Below the pieces are notes generated by a model. It had not been told where the DNA came from and made no database searches. It saw only the letters and a program-made list of their open reading frames with translations. From Gluconacetobacter aggeris (GTDB lineage: Bacteria; Pseudomonadota; Alphaproteobacteria; Acetobacterales; Acetobacteraceae): DNA of 64,000 bases. This document shows positions 10,144-18,608 of the stretch, in pieces. The translations under genes and the position numbers were made by a program. The stretch covers positions 124,001-188,000 of the forward strand of contig NZ_JABEQD010000004.1 in the NCBI RefSeq assembly GCF_014174395.1, in the 5' to 3' direction. Each line of letters opens with the position of its first letter. Position 1 is the stretch's first letter.

Positions 10144-11090
10144 CCGGGCTGGGTCGCCAGCAGGTGTTCGACCTCGGGCCGGGTCGGGGCGGCTTCGGCG
10201 GCACCCTTGCGCGTCGTGGCCAGGGCTCCGCAGGCGGCGGCGTAGCGCGTGGCGCCCGCCAGATCCATGCCGGATGACAGCGCGACCGCCAGGCCGCCAT
10301 TGAAGCAGTCCCCGGCCGCCGTGCTGTCGATGGGGGTGACGGCAAAGGGCGGCACGAAGCCGTGGCCGGATGCGTCGGAATACAGCACACCCCGCGCCCC
10401 CAGCTTGACGATGGCGCGCCGCAGCCCCAGCCGATGCAGCGTGTCGGCGGCGCGGCGTGCGCTGTCCGTATCGTGCGGGCGCAGGCCGGTCAGGCGTTCG
10501 GTCTCGGTCTCGTTGGGCGTCATCAGTTCGGCGAGCGCGAACAACTCGGCGTCCAGCCCGTCTTCGGGCACCGGCGCCGGGTCGAGAATCAGCCGCGCCC
10601 CGGCCTGAGCGATCGCCCGTGCGGCGGCGCGCAGCGTGTCCATCGGAATTTCGCATTGCATCAGCACGATCGCGCCCGGTGTCAGCAGGGGCGACAGGCG
10701 GGCGATATCGGTGGCGTCGATGGTCATGTTGGCGCCGCCCACGACGACGATCGTGTTCTCGCCGCCCGAGTCGGTGCAGATCATCGCGAGTCCCGTCAGG
10801 TCGGCCGCCGAACGATACAGGCCGTCTGGCGCGACACCGTGCCGCCGCAGCGCCGCTGCGGCGAAATCGGCCAGCGGATCGTCCCCCGTTCGGCCGACAA
10901 GCCCGACATCCGCGCCCAGCCGCGCCGCCGCCACCGCCTGGTTGGCACCCTTGCCGCCCAGGCCCAGCCCGGCATCCCGCGCGTGGAGGGTTTCCCCTGG
11001 AACGGGAAAGTGATTCAGCCGCGCGCTGACGTCGATATTGACGCTGCCGAATACGAAGATTGGGGATTTATTACTTCCTGTTACGAACAC
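10140..11090 (-). CDS. rbsK: Ribokinase (PfkB family)
   Basis: A 316-residue PfkB sugar kinase that phosphorylates ribose at O5. Family signatures are the N-terminal substrate strand FVFGSVNIDVSARL, GGKGANQAVAAARLG (PfkB signature 1), a central NETE segment (TPNETETERLTG) and the anion hole with catalytic Asp in DSTAAGDCFNGG. No ribose transporter is adjacent. With neighbouring guanine deaminases, a role in reusing ribose from nucleosides is plausible. The convergent stop codons overlap at CTAG (10140-10143). The 5' region up to mucR is AT-rich and probably holds divergent promoters. Confidence 0.88.
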   Translation of the reverse strand: MFVTGSNKSPIFVFGSVNIDVSARLNHFPVPGETLHARDAGLGLGGKGANQAVAAARLGADVGLVGRTGDDPLADFAAAALRRHGVAPDGLYRSAADLTGLAMICTDSGGENTIVVVGGANMTIDATDIARLSPLLTPGAIVLMQCEIPMDTLRAAARAIAQAGARLILDPAPVPEDGLDAELFALAELMTPNETETERLTGLRPHDTDSARRAADTLHRLGLRRAIVKLGARGVLYSDASGHGFVPPFAVTPIDSTAAGDCFNGGLAVALSSGMDLAGATRYAAACGALATTRKGAAEAAPTRPEVEHLLATQPG

Positions 11091-11232
11091 CGGCGCCTCG
11101 TTCCCGTTAAAAATTTAAAATGTTTTTGTAAGAATTATTTGTCTTCGCTATCTTTTCAAGATATTTATGATAATGAAGCGATGCGAATCGCTGACGTCGT
11201 GAGAAGTCATAATAACAGAATGGAATTTCGGT

Positions 11233-11718
11233 ATGTCGGAAATCGAGCAGGGTGCATCTTTGTTGGAACTCACGGCGCAGATCGTGTCGGCGCATGTTTC
11301 GAACAACAGCGTGGTCGCCGATGGCGTGCCTGATCTGATCCGGCAGGTCTACCAGGCGCTGACTTCTCTCGGCCAGGCCGCGCCCGAGCCCGAGAAGCTG
11401 CAGCCCGCGGTGCCGATCAAGCGTTCGGTCTTCCCGGACTATATCGTCTGCCTCGAGGACGGGAAGAAGCTGAAGATGCTCAAGCGGCATCTCCAGAGCG
11501 CCTATGGCATGACGCCGGAGCAGTATCGCGAGCGCTGGGGCCTGCCGACCGATTATCCGATGGTCGCCCCGAACTATGCCGAGCGCCGCTCCACCCTGGC
11601 GCGGGAAATCGGCCTGGGCCGCAAGATCACCGCGACGGTGGAAGAAACGCCTGCCGACAACGGCGCGGCCGCCAAGCCGGCCCGCCGCGGGCGCAAGGCC
11701 GCGGCGCCGCAGGAGTAA
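11233..11718 (+). CDS. mucR: MucR/Ros-type transcriptional regulator
   Basis: A 161-residue member of the alphaproteobacterial Ros/MucR zinc-finger family, which represses exopolysaccharide, motility and cell-cycle genes by binding AT-rich DNA. The order of segments is diagnostic: an N-terminal oligomerisation helix (SLLELTAQIVSAHVSNN), then VPIKRSVFPDYIVCLEDGKKLKMLKRHL and YGMTPEQYRERWGLPTDYPMVAP. Only one cysteine of the finger is present (DYIVCLEDG), as in MucR proteins that use an aspartate or lack the second zinc cysteine. The tail is basic and Ala/Pro-rich. An AT-rich upstream region fits autoregulation. Confidence 0.92.
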   Translation: MSEIEQGASLLELTAQIVSAHVSNNSVVADGVPDLIRQVYQALTSLGQAAPEPEKLQPAVPIKRSVFPDYIVCLEDGKKLKMLKRHLQSAYGMTPEQYRERWGLPTDYPMVAPNYAERRSTLAREIGLGRKITATVEETPADNGAAAKPARRGRKAAAPQE

Positions 11719-11754
11719 CGGTGCGTTTCGCGCCACGGCCCGGTCGGAGATCCC

Positions 11755-12693
11755 ATGGCTGATCCCGATCTGGTGGTGGACCGGCTGCGCCTGCGTCGGC
11801 GGTTGCTGTTCTGGCGGGTGGGGGCGGTCGCCGCGTTCGTCCTCGCCTGGCTGGGGCTCGGCGGTCATGCGCTGTTCCATCATGGCGCCCTGGTCGGGGG
11901 TGACCATCTGGCGCGGGTGCGGGTGTCCGGCATCATCGGGTCGGACAATCGCAAGCTGATCGACCTGATCGACCGGGCCGCGAGGGCGGACTCGGTGCTG
12001 GGCCTGGTGCTGTCGGTCGACAGTCCGGGCGGTTCGGTCAGCGGCGGCGAGGCCCTGCATGATGCGGTGGCCCGTTTCGCCGCGCGCAAGCCGGTCGTGG
12101 TGACGATGGGCGGCGTCGCGGCGTCGGCGGGCTACATGATCTCGGTTCCCGCGCAGCGCATCTTTGCCAGCCAGTCGACCCTGACCGGATCGATCGGGGT
12201 GATCATGCAGGCGCCGGATGTCTCCGGCCTGCTGGAGCGGGTGGGCGTTCGCGTGGACGAACTGGTTTCCGGCCCGATGAAGGGGCAACCTTCGGTCGTT
12301 CAGCCGCTTTCGCCCGAGGGGCGGCAGATGCTGCAGGGCGTGGTGGCGGATCTGTTCGACCAGTTTGTCACGATGGTGGCCGACGGGCGGCATATGCCGG
12401 TCGACCGGGTGCGATCGCTGGCCGATGGCCGGCCCTATACCGGCCGGCAGGCGCTGCCGCTGGGATTGATCGACCAGATCGGGACCGAACGCGATGCGGT
12501 GACCTGGCTGGCGCGCAAGCAGCACCTGTCCGAGACGGTTCCGGTTCTCGATCTGAAGGTTCCGACCGGCCGGGACTGGATTCCGCGACTGACGCGCAGC
12601 ATGCTCGGCGTCATTCTTGGTGAGGAATGGGCGGGATCTGTGGTATCGCAAGGTGTTGCGCTCGACGGAGCGGTTGCGCTCTGGAAACCTTGA
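11755..12693 (+). CDS. sppA: Signal peptide peptidase SppA (S49 serine protease)
   Basis: A 312-residue membrane-anchored S49 protease that clears cleaved signal peptides. One membrane helix spans about residues 17-38. The protease core follows: [15 protein letters not shown], then [12 protein letters not shown] with the predicted nucleophile Ser124, TGSIGVIM, and a catalytic-type Lys near residue 176 in SGPMKGQPS. It lies 36 bases after mucR and 20 bases before ihfB. The sppA-ihfB order is conserved in alphaproteobacteria. Confidence 0.9.
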   Translation: MADPDLVVDRLRLRRRLLFWRVGAVAAFVLAWLGLGGHALFHHGALVGGDHLARVRVSGIIGSDNRKLIDLIDRAARADSVLGLVLSVDSPGGSVSGGEALHDAVARFAARKPVVVTMGGVAASAGYMISVPAQRIFASQSTLTGSIGVIMQAPDVSGLLERVGVRVDELVSGPMKGQPSVVQPLSPEGRQMLQGVVADLFDQFVTMVADGRHMPVDRVRSLADGRPYTGRQALPLGLIDQIGTERDAVTWLARKQHLSETVPVLDLKVPTGRDWIPRLTRSMLGVILGEEWAGSVVSQGVALDGAVALWKP

Positions 12694-12713
12694 ATCGAAA
12701 CGGGACAAGACGG

Positions 12714-13013
12714 ATGACCAAATCGGAGCTGATCGCCGAACTGGCTGCGGCCAATCCGCATCTTCTCGGCCGCGATGTCGAACTGATCGTTCAGACGATT
12801 TTCAGCGAGATCAGTGCGGCGCTGGCCCGGGGCGACCGGGTGGAACTGCGCGGATTCGGCGCATTCACGGTCAAGAAACGCGATGCCCGTACCGGCCGTA
12901 ACCCCCGCACCGGCGAAATGGTGGCGGTGGACGAAAAGGTCGTCCCCTTCTTCAAGGCGGGCAAGGAACTGCGTGAACGCGTTAATGGCGGCGTCGAGCC
13001 CGGCGCCGACTGA
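12714..13013 (+). CDS. ihfB: Integration host factor subunit beta
   Basis: A 99-residue HU/IHF-family DNA-bending protein that pairs with IhfA. The sequence starts [11 protein letters not shown], has the beta-arm region [21 protein letters not shown] and the IHF-beta-like [15 protein letters not shown]. The true start is the ATG at 12714; the longer frame from 12627 overlaps sppA and adds residues foreign to the family. It matters here because IHF assists tyrosine-recombinase integration such as that of the element at 26.6-40.9 kb. Confidence 0.95.
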   Translation: MTKSELIAELAAANPHLLGRDVELIVQTIFSEISAALARGDRVELRGFGAFTVKKRDARTGRNPRTGEMVAVDEKVVPFFKAGKELRERVNGGVEPGAD

Positions 13014-13141
13014 TCGTTCCGGTCCGGTGTTCGCGGGACGTGGGGTCCTGGGTGCCGGATAGAATGTTCTTGATATGTTCCGATCGCGGCTGCTACGAAT
13101 CCTTCTCCACGAGCGGTGCCGGACCGCGGAGGTGTGTAAGG

Positions 13142-13420
13142 GTGTGGTACGTAATCTCTGGATTTCTCGTTGTATGCGTTGCGGTGTCGTGTGTTGCCCT
13201 GCCGGCATGCGCCGGCACGCGCCATGCGTCGCATCATCATCACCGCACGGGGCTGGCGGCCCATCTCTGCGCGTCTCATGACGCTGTGATCGGCACTCAT
13301 GGCCACAGGCTGCGGATTATCGGCCACCGGCAATATTTCGCCCCGATCGGGCAGGCCATGTATTATCGTGACAAGGCGCACCGCTGCCAGCTTGGCCGCA
13401 CGGGCCGCCGACATAGCTGA
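13142..13420 (+). CDS. Possible small secreted protein, 92 aa
   Basis: A GTG start at 13142 is preceded by GGAGG at 13128-13132, and the first 25 residues form a convincing signal peptide (hydrophobic FLVVCVAVSCVAL, then PACAG). The mature part is His-rich, including a HHHH run, and ends with a basic tail. No family was recognised. The opposite strand also carries an open frame here, as expected of GC-rich DNA, so coding status is uncertain. Confidence 0.4.
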   Translation: MWYVISGFLVVCVAVSCVALPACAGTRHASHHHHRTGLAAHLCASHDAVIGTHGHRLRIIGHRQYFAPIGQAMYYRDKAHRCQLGRTGRRHS

Positions 13421-13437
13421 TCGGGTCGGGCAACCTG

Positions 13438-13768
13438 CGGCCTGGACGTTCATCTCGTAATGGACAACTCCGCCACGCACAAAATCGCCGTGACGAAGAC
13501 CTGGCTGGCCCGTCGGCCTCATTGGCATGTTCATCTCACGCCGACATCGGCTTTCTGGTTCAATCAGGTAGAGCGCTGGTTTGCCGAGTTGACATGCAGG
13601 CAACTCCAACGCCTGCATCGCTCCACGACCGATCTCGTCGCGTTCATGGACGCGCATAACGAAAATCCCAAACCATATCGGTGGGTCAGATCCGCCGATC
13701 AGATTCTCGCATCCATCAAACGCTTCTGTCACAAGACAATGAATCGAACCTCGGATTCGGGTGGCTAG
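13438..13768 (+). pseudogene. IS630-family transposase remnant, C-terminal part (copy 1)
   Basis: The frame encodes the end of an IS630-type DDE transposase: GLDVHLVMDNSATHK, WLARRPHWHVHLTPTSAFW and NQVERWFAELTCRQ, which carry the second Asp and the catalytic Glu regions of the family. The N-terminal two thirds is missing, and the sequence left of 13438 does not match the second copy. The 3' end (13740-13768) resembles the end of copy 2 and is probably the IS right end. It is inactive. Confidence 0.8.
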
Positions 13769-14586
13769 GTTGGAATGTGAACATGAAACGTATGAAGAAT
13801 CTTGAGTATTGCTGCCCGGTAATCATCAAACATAGTTGCTATGCAAATGGAAAAATAGAATGAAACAGCAAAGAAATATGGTTTATGTGCCATGCACCGT
13901 AAGAAAAACGAATTTACTTTTTTATTGACGCAGAGCGGCCTGGTCAATGTGACGCAAAATATGCCTAGAGCTGCCCCTCCAATGACATCGCTCGGAAAAT
14001 GATAACCAAGATAGATCCGACCGAAATCGAAGATAAATGCAAGTATATAGGCTAAAGCTCCGGCGGCGGGATTGACGGCATTAACTGTGCAGGCGAAACC
14101 AAAAAAAATCGTGGCATGATCGCTCGGGAATGATGACCAATGGCTAAGAGTGCCAGGTGCGACACCATTTGGAAGTCGGAAATTCAGCGCCGGATCATAG
14201 AGGGGCCTGACATGCATCGGTAGGTTAAACTGCAATATGCGGCTAATCACACCTGCTCCGAATGAAGTCAGAGTCCCTATAAAGACGCTGATCTTTTTTG
14301 CGTTTGTGTCTGAATAAAACCATGCAAAAACAACAATAGACATCATCAACATATTTGAAAAGGCATTTAGTCCAGTAATTATGCCCACAACAACATCAAT
14401 CAGGTCTCTGCCTTTTCCAATGTAACTTATATATCTCGAAATGCTGTAGTCAAATATGTTAAAATTAAATACAGAAATTAATATCATCGATATTAATACT
14501 ATAAATGAAGCTTCTTTTATTTTATTTGCTATAAGCAGTTTGCTTATATTTATAAATTTCACGCTATTCGCAGGTATTGTCCTCAT
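13765..14586 (-). CDS. PAP2-superfamily membrane phosphatase
   Basis: A 273-residue integral membrane protein with about six helices and the PAP2 phosphatase motifs: RPLYDP (motif 1 end), SFPSDHATIFF (motif 2 with catalytic His) and GRIYLGYHFPSDVIGG (motif 3 Arg and His). Such enzymes dephosphorylate lipid phosphates (undecaprenyl-PP, phosphatidic acid) or lipid A. The gene is visibly AT-rich compared with everything around it and is flanked by IS remnants, which signals transfer. Its stop codon lies inside the end of IS630 copy 1, so the original C-terminus may have been altered. Substrate is unknown. Confidence 0.82.
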   Translation of the reverse strand: MRTIPANSVKFINISKLLIANKIKEASFIVLISMILISVFNFNIFDYSISRYISYIGKGRDLIDVVVGIITGLNAFSNMLMMSIVVFAWFYSDTNAKKISVFIGTLTSFGAGVISRILQFNLPMHVRPLYDPALNFRLPNGVAPGTLSHWSSFPSDHATIFFGFACTVNAVNPAAGALAYILAFIFDFGRIYLGYHFPSDVIGGAALGIFCVTLTRPLCVNKKVNSFFLRCMAHKPYFFAVSFYFSICIATMFDDYRAAILKILHTFHVHIPT

Positions 14587-14783
14587 GGCATCTTAACCCA
14601 TCCTGAAGAGAGTGGTCCTGGAAATTGGATGACGCGACGTGATTAGGTGGTGCGATGTGAGTTGGCATCGGGTATTGCAGTCGCGTTGACGAATGCGACC
14701 CCTTTTATGGGGCGGCTCAGCACGAAATATTTCAGCGTAACCGGTTTGTAATGTTTTAAAAAGAAAAAACGCCGAGCATACAC

Positions 14784-15120
14784 ATGCTCGTGTTTGAGAC
14801 AGGCTATCTGCCGGGCTGGATCGAAACGCCCGGGCGGCGTAGGGTCGACAATCGACTGTTCGCGGATGCGATCTTGCGGATGGCCGCCAATGCGGCATGC
14901 CGGCGTGACCTGCCGGTCGTGTTCGGCGGATGGACCGTGGTCCACGCCCGTTTTCGACCTTGGTCACACCCGGTCGTCCGGAAAAGGCTTTTCCATACCC
15001 TGGCCAACGTGTCGGACTTCGCATATGTCCCCGATCGACAGCACCCTTTCGACAGTTCATGCCGATATCGCCTGCGATGGGAGAAAACGCTCCCGGCCTC
15101 CAAGGGTTTCGTACATTGGG
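14784..15120 (+). pseudogene. IS5-family (IS1031/IS427-like) transposase remnant, frameshifted
   Basis: The first frame reads DNRLFADAILRMAANAACRRDLPVVFGGWTVVHARF, a degraded form of the N-terminal domain of IS5-family transposases. The homology then moves to another frame as SPIDSTLSTVHADIA, matching the first catalytic Asp region (IDST.VRAH). The frame change and absence of the C-terminal half show that it is dead. Confidence 0.65.
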
Positions 15121-15299
15121 AATTCGCAATGATCTGGCTGAGTCGAATGCAGGCAGCACCCGGTCACCTGGAATTGAAATATACTTCATTATATTCTGCT
15201 CTTGTTGCGGAGAGCGGAAGTGCAATGATGGTGGGATGCTCCTGCTCTGCTGATGGTTTGCAAAGCAGGGAGGTCGCCGCACGTTCGGGCGTACGATAG

Positions 15300-15665
15300 C
15301 GCGGCCTCACTGTTCGCAGCCCTCGGCATCGCGACGGGTGCGGTGACCGGCAAATGCTGCAAATGGCACCGGGCAGCCGGGTTCCTGGACTTTACTGAAG
15401 CGTATCGACGCCGGGATCGCTGACGGCCTGGACGTCTATCTCGTAATGGACAACTCCGCCACGCACAAAATCGCCGTGACGAAGGCCTGGCTGGCCCGTC
15501 GGCCTCATTGGCATGTTCATTTCACGCCGACATCGGCTTCCTGGTTCAATCAGGTAGAGCGCAGGTTTGCCGAGTTGACATGCAGGCAGCCCCAGCGCGG
15601 CGTGCATCGCTCCACGACCGATCTCGTCGCGTTCATCGAACCGAACTTCAGATTCAGGTGACTGG
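15300..15665 (+). pseudogene. IS630-family transposase remnant (copy 2), frameshifted and internally deleted
   Basis: The fragment starts further upstream than copy 1: SLFAALGIATGAVTGKC and HRAAGFLDF in one frame, then LKRIDAGIADGLDVYLVMDN in another, so a frameshift lies near 15390. From 15424 it is nearly identical to copy 1 up to VAFI, where about 100 bases are missing and the frame jumps to the terminal sequence shared with copy 1. It is inactive and in direct orientation with copy 1. Confidence 0.78.
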
Positions 15666-15778
15666 CGGCACGGCCATCCTGTGTTTCCAAGCATTGGAGA
15701 GGAGCCTCGATGGCCGGGGGCACCGAAGCGCGGGAACGCGGGCCAGATCGCCGCCAGTGCGCAATTTCCGGTACGGTC

Positions 15779-15994
15779 TCAGAGGGGGCGGTGGGCGCGT
15801 TCGATCAGCCGTCGCCACACCGAGCGGGCCTGGGCCAGCACGGGGTTGGGCTGCGCGGCAGGGGTGGAAGCGGCCTTGCGGGCATCTTCCTTGCGGGCCA
15901 GCCAGTTATCGAGGCTGACCCCTGCCTTCGCGGCCCGGCGGGCTTCGTAGGCCTGTTTTCCCGGTCCGCTTGTCGGTTTGTCGCGACTGCTCAT
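15779..15994 (-). CDS. Small hypothetical protein, 71 aa
   Basis: A basic, Ala-rich small protein starting MSSRDKPTSGPGKQAYEARR and containing VSLDNWLARKEDA. It looks soluble and mostly helical. It lies 33 bases behind the LysR gene on the same strand and may be co-transcribed. No family with known function was recognised. A start at 16024 is possible but would overlap the frame following LysR more tightly. Confidence 0.5.
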   Translation of the reverse strand: MSSRDKPTSGPGKQAYEARRAAKAGVSLDNWLARKEDARKAASTPAAQPNPVLAQARSVWRRLIERAHRPL

Positions 15995-16027
15995 CGGTGC
16001 TGCGGTTCCTTGCGGGCGTTGCACCGC

Positions 16028-16912
16028 CTAGTGGCGAGCATTGATTTCCGACAGCAGGAAATCGCGGAACACGGCAACGCGCTTCGATGTCCGCAATTCT
16101 TCCGGATAGACGAAATAGGCGTCGACCGTCGGCAGCGGAACGTCGGGCAGGATCTTGACCAGGTTCGCATGCGGCTCGGTCGCGTAAAGCGGCACCGAGC
16201 CAATGCCGACCCCGGCCGCGATGGCCGATGCCATTGCCGGCAGGCTGTTGACCTCAAGCCGCGCACCCCGCTTCTCGTCCGACGGCACGCCGGCTTCCGC
16301 CAGCCAGTTGATGTGCGGCACGGGCGGATGATAGCCGCCGAACAGTACCAGCTTGTGGCCCGACAGTTCGTCCAGGGTCTTGGGAGTGCCGAATTCTTCC
16401 AGATAGCTGGGGGAAGCGTAGATCGGCAGCGGGAAATCCGCGAGGTGGCGCTGGATCAGGTCGGGCTGGCGCGGCGGATGCATGCGGACGGCCACATCGG
16501 CCTCGCGCATGCCCAGATCCAGGTCGTTATCTTCCAGGATTAACGTAATTGTGATGTCCGGATTGGTTTCCATGAAGCGATGCAGGCGCGGCGTCAGCCA
16601 ACAGGTGCCGAAACCCGTCGTCGTGGTCACGCGCAAGCGGCCGGCGGCTTTCTCCTTGCTCTCGGTCAGCAGGGACTGCGTCATCGCCAGCTTCGAGAAG
16701 ACTTCCCGCACCGTCTGGTTCAGGGTCTCGCCTTGTTCGGTCAGGATCAGGCCCCGGGCATGGCGGTGGAACAGCGGAACCTGAAGTGCTTCTTCCAGAG
16801 CCGAAATCTGTCGCGAGACGGCAGACTGGCTGAGGTTGAGTACGTCGCCCGCATGCGTGAACGAACCGGCTTCGGCCACCGCATGAAAAATACGGAGTTT
16901 GTCCCAGTCCAA
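16028..16912 (-). CDS. LysR-family transcriptional regulator
   Basis: About 294 residues. The N-terminal winged helix is LDWDKLRIFHAVAEAGSF, then LSQSAVSRQISALEEALQVPLFHR; the effector domain contains GMREADVAVRM and AMASAIAAGVGIGSVP. The likely start is a TTG at 16912, with GGAG six bases ahead, giving the common family beginning (M)DWDKLRIF; an ATG at 16951 would add 13 residues. It is transcribed in the same direction as the 71-aa gene, with trxB upstream on the same strand. Targets are unknown. Confidence 0.88.
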   Translation of the reverse strand: MDWDKLRIFHAVAEAGSFTHAGDVLNLSQSAVSRQISALEEALQVPLFHRHARGLILTEQGETLNQTVREVFSKLAMTQSLLTESKEKAAGRLRVTTTTGFGTCWLTPRLHRFMETNPDITITLILEDNDLDLGMREADVAVRMHPPRQPDLIQRHLADFPLPIYASPSYLEEFGTPKTLDELSGHKLVLFGGYHPPVPHINWLAEAGVPSDEKRGARLEVNSLPAMASAIAAGVGIGSVPLYATEPHANLVKILPDVPLPTVDAYFVYPEELRTSKRVAVFRDFLLSEINARH

Positions 16913-17003
16913 TGTACGCTCCGATCCTGACAGGAGAAATTGTGAAACCAATGTTACTTTTGGTGACCGAAACGGGCCGTCCGGTCAAGGATTTGATGGG
17001 GAA

Positions 17004-17963
17004 TCAGCCCGGGATTCCAGCCAGGAAACGTTCCGCTTCCAGCGCGGCCATGCAGCCGGTGCCGGCGGCCGTGATGGCCTGGCGATAGATCTTGTCCTGG
17101 ACGTCGCCGGCCGCGAAGACGCCGGGCACCGATGTCCGGGTTCCGCCGGGGTTCGTGACGATATAGCCCTCGTCATCGGTCTCGACCTGGCCACGGAAAA
17201 TCTCCGTGTGCGGCGCGTGGCCGATGGCGACGAACACGCCGTCGACCGACAGATCTTCATGCGCGCCGGTCGTGGTGTCGCGCAAGGTGATGCCGGTGAC
17301 GACGGGCGGCTCGCCGTCCGCGATAATCTCCTCGGCCACGCGGTTCCACTTCACCGTGACCTTGGGGTGCGCGAACAGCCGGTCCTGCAGGATCTTCTCG
17401 GCGCGCAGGCTGTCGCGCCGGTGGATCAGGAACACATGTTCTGCATGATGGGTCAGGTACAGCGCTTCCTCGACCGCCGTATTGCCGCCGCCGATGACGG
17501 CCACGGTGCGGCCGCGATAGAAAAACCCGTCGCAGGTGGCGCAGGCCGAAACCCCGGCGCCCTGATATTGGGCCTCGCCGGGAATGCCCAGCCACTTCGC
17601 CTGTGCCCCGGTCGCGATCACTACCGAGCGGGCCAGGTAGACATCGCCCGAATCGCCGACCAGGCGGAAGGGTTCGCCCGCCTTGCGCCCCACCAGCGCG
17701 CATTCCGTGATGATGTCGTGGATGATCCGCGTTCCGACATGGGCGGCCTGGGCGGCCATCTGTTCCATCAGCTCGGGGCCCTGGATGCCGCGGGCGAAGC
17801 CCGGATAGTTTTCCACGTCCGTCGTGATCATCAGTTGGCCGCCGGGCTGGAGGCCGGCAACCAGAATCGGCTTCAGGTTGGCGCGGGCGGCGTAGATGGC
17901 GGCGGTGTAGCCGGCGGGGCCGGCCCCGATCACGAGCAGGTCGGTGGAATGGGTATGGGTCAT
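17004..17963 (-). CDS. trxB: Thioredoxin-disulfide reductase
   Basis: A 319-residue NADPH flavoenzyme that keeps thioredoxin reduced. It has the FAD-binding GAGPAGYTAAIYAARA at residues 13-28, PGGQLMITTDVENYPG, the redox-active CATC (Cys141 and Cys144), the NADPH Rossmann motif GGGNTAVEEALYL and the C-terminal FAD motif GVFAAGDVQDK. The start at 17963 gives the standard length. The open frame extends to 18503 but there overlaps the divergent lrp gene and is not coding. Confidence 0.95.
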   Translation of the reverse strand: MTHTHSTDLLVIGAGPAGYTAAIYAARANLKPILVAGLQPGGQLMITTDVENYPGFARGIQGPELMEQMAAQAAHVGTRIIHDIITECALVGRKAGEPFRLVGDSGDVYLARSVVIATGAQAKWLGIPGEAQYQGAGVSACATCDGFFYRGRTVAVIGGGNTAVEEALYLTHHAEHVFLIHRRDSLRAEKILQDRLFAHPKVTVKWNRVAEEIIADGEPPVVTGITLRDTTTGAHEDLSVDGVFVAIGHAPHTEIFRGQVETDDEGYIVTNPGGTRTSVPGVFAAGDVQDKIYRQAITAAGTGCMAALEAERFLAGIPG

Positions 17964-18110
17964 GGACTCGGCACAGGTCTGTTCAAGCTGCATGGGATAT
18001 GGCCGTGCGGCGCGCCAGGCACAAGCCATGTGGGGATCGGGATGCTCTTTTCGGCGCGGGGCGCATGCCGTATCCTGAAGGCTTGATATTCTGGGACGGG
18101 CAAAACTGAC

Positions 18111-18608
18111 GTGATGGATCTGGATGCGATTGACCGTCGGATCGTAGCGGAACTCCAGGCGGATGGCCGCATGACCAACGTGGAACTCGCGCGTCGGGTC
18201 GGCATTTCCGCCCCACCATGCCTGCGGCGCGTGCGCCGGCTGGAGGAGGAAGGGCTGATCCGCGGCTATCATGCCGACACCGACGCGGCCCTGCTGGGAT
18301 GGACGATCACGCTGTTTGCCCTGATCGGGCTGGATAGCCAGAAGGAGGCGGTCCTGACCGCCTTCGAGTCCCAGGTTGCCGGATGGCCGGAGGTACGGGA
18401 GTGCCACATGATCCGGGGCGGCGGCGATTTCCTGGTCCGGCTGGTGGCGCGCGACGCCGCGCACGAAAATCAACTGACCCGGCGCCTGACCGAAAGCCCG
18501 CATGTCAGCCGGGTCCAGACATTGCAGACCATCCGTACCTCCCTCAGCCGCGCCGGGGTGCCGGTGCAGCCACTGGCCCAGCCCTTCGGCGATACAGACG
18601 GCGCATGA
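18111..18608 (+). CDS. Lrp/AsnC-family transcriptional regulator
   Basis: A 164-165-residue Lrp-type regulator. The N-terminal helix-turn-helix is DAIDRRIVAELQADGRMTN, then VGISAPPCLRRVRRLEEEGLI. The C-terminal RAM/ligand domain includes GWPEVRECHMIRGGGDFLVRL and ends with TLQTIRTSL. GTG at 18111 and ATG at 18114 are both usable. Its stop overlaps the start of the next gene (ATGA at 18605-18608), so it is translationally coupled to two membrane glycosyltransferase genes, an unusual partner for an Lrp protein. It is divergent from trxB. Confidence 0.9.
   Translation: MMDLDAIDRRIVAELQADGRMTNVELARRVGISAPPCLRRVRRLEEEGLIRGYHADTDAALLGWTITLFALIGLDSQKEAVLTAFESQVAGWPEVRECHMIRGGGDFLVRLVARDAAHENQLTRRLTESPHVSRVQTLQTIRTSLSRAGVPVQPLAQPFGDTDGA

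Noticed and set aside
12791-13732. 313-codon minus-strand frame over ihfB and the IS630 remnant
   Set aside because: It crosses the certain ihfB gene and the transposase remnant in antisense and has no domain.
17964-18503. 180-residue N-terminal extension of thioredoxin reductase
   Set aside because: It overlaps the divergent lrp gene, and the family length is met by the start at 17963.
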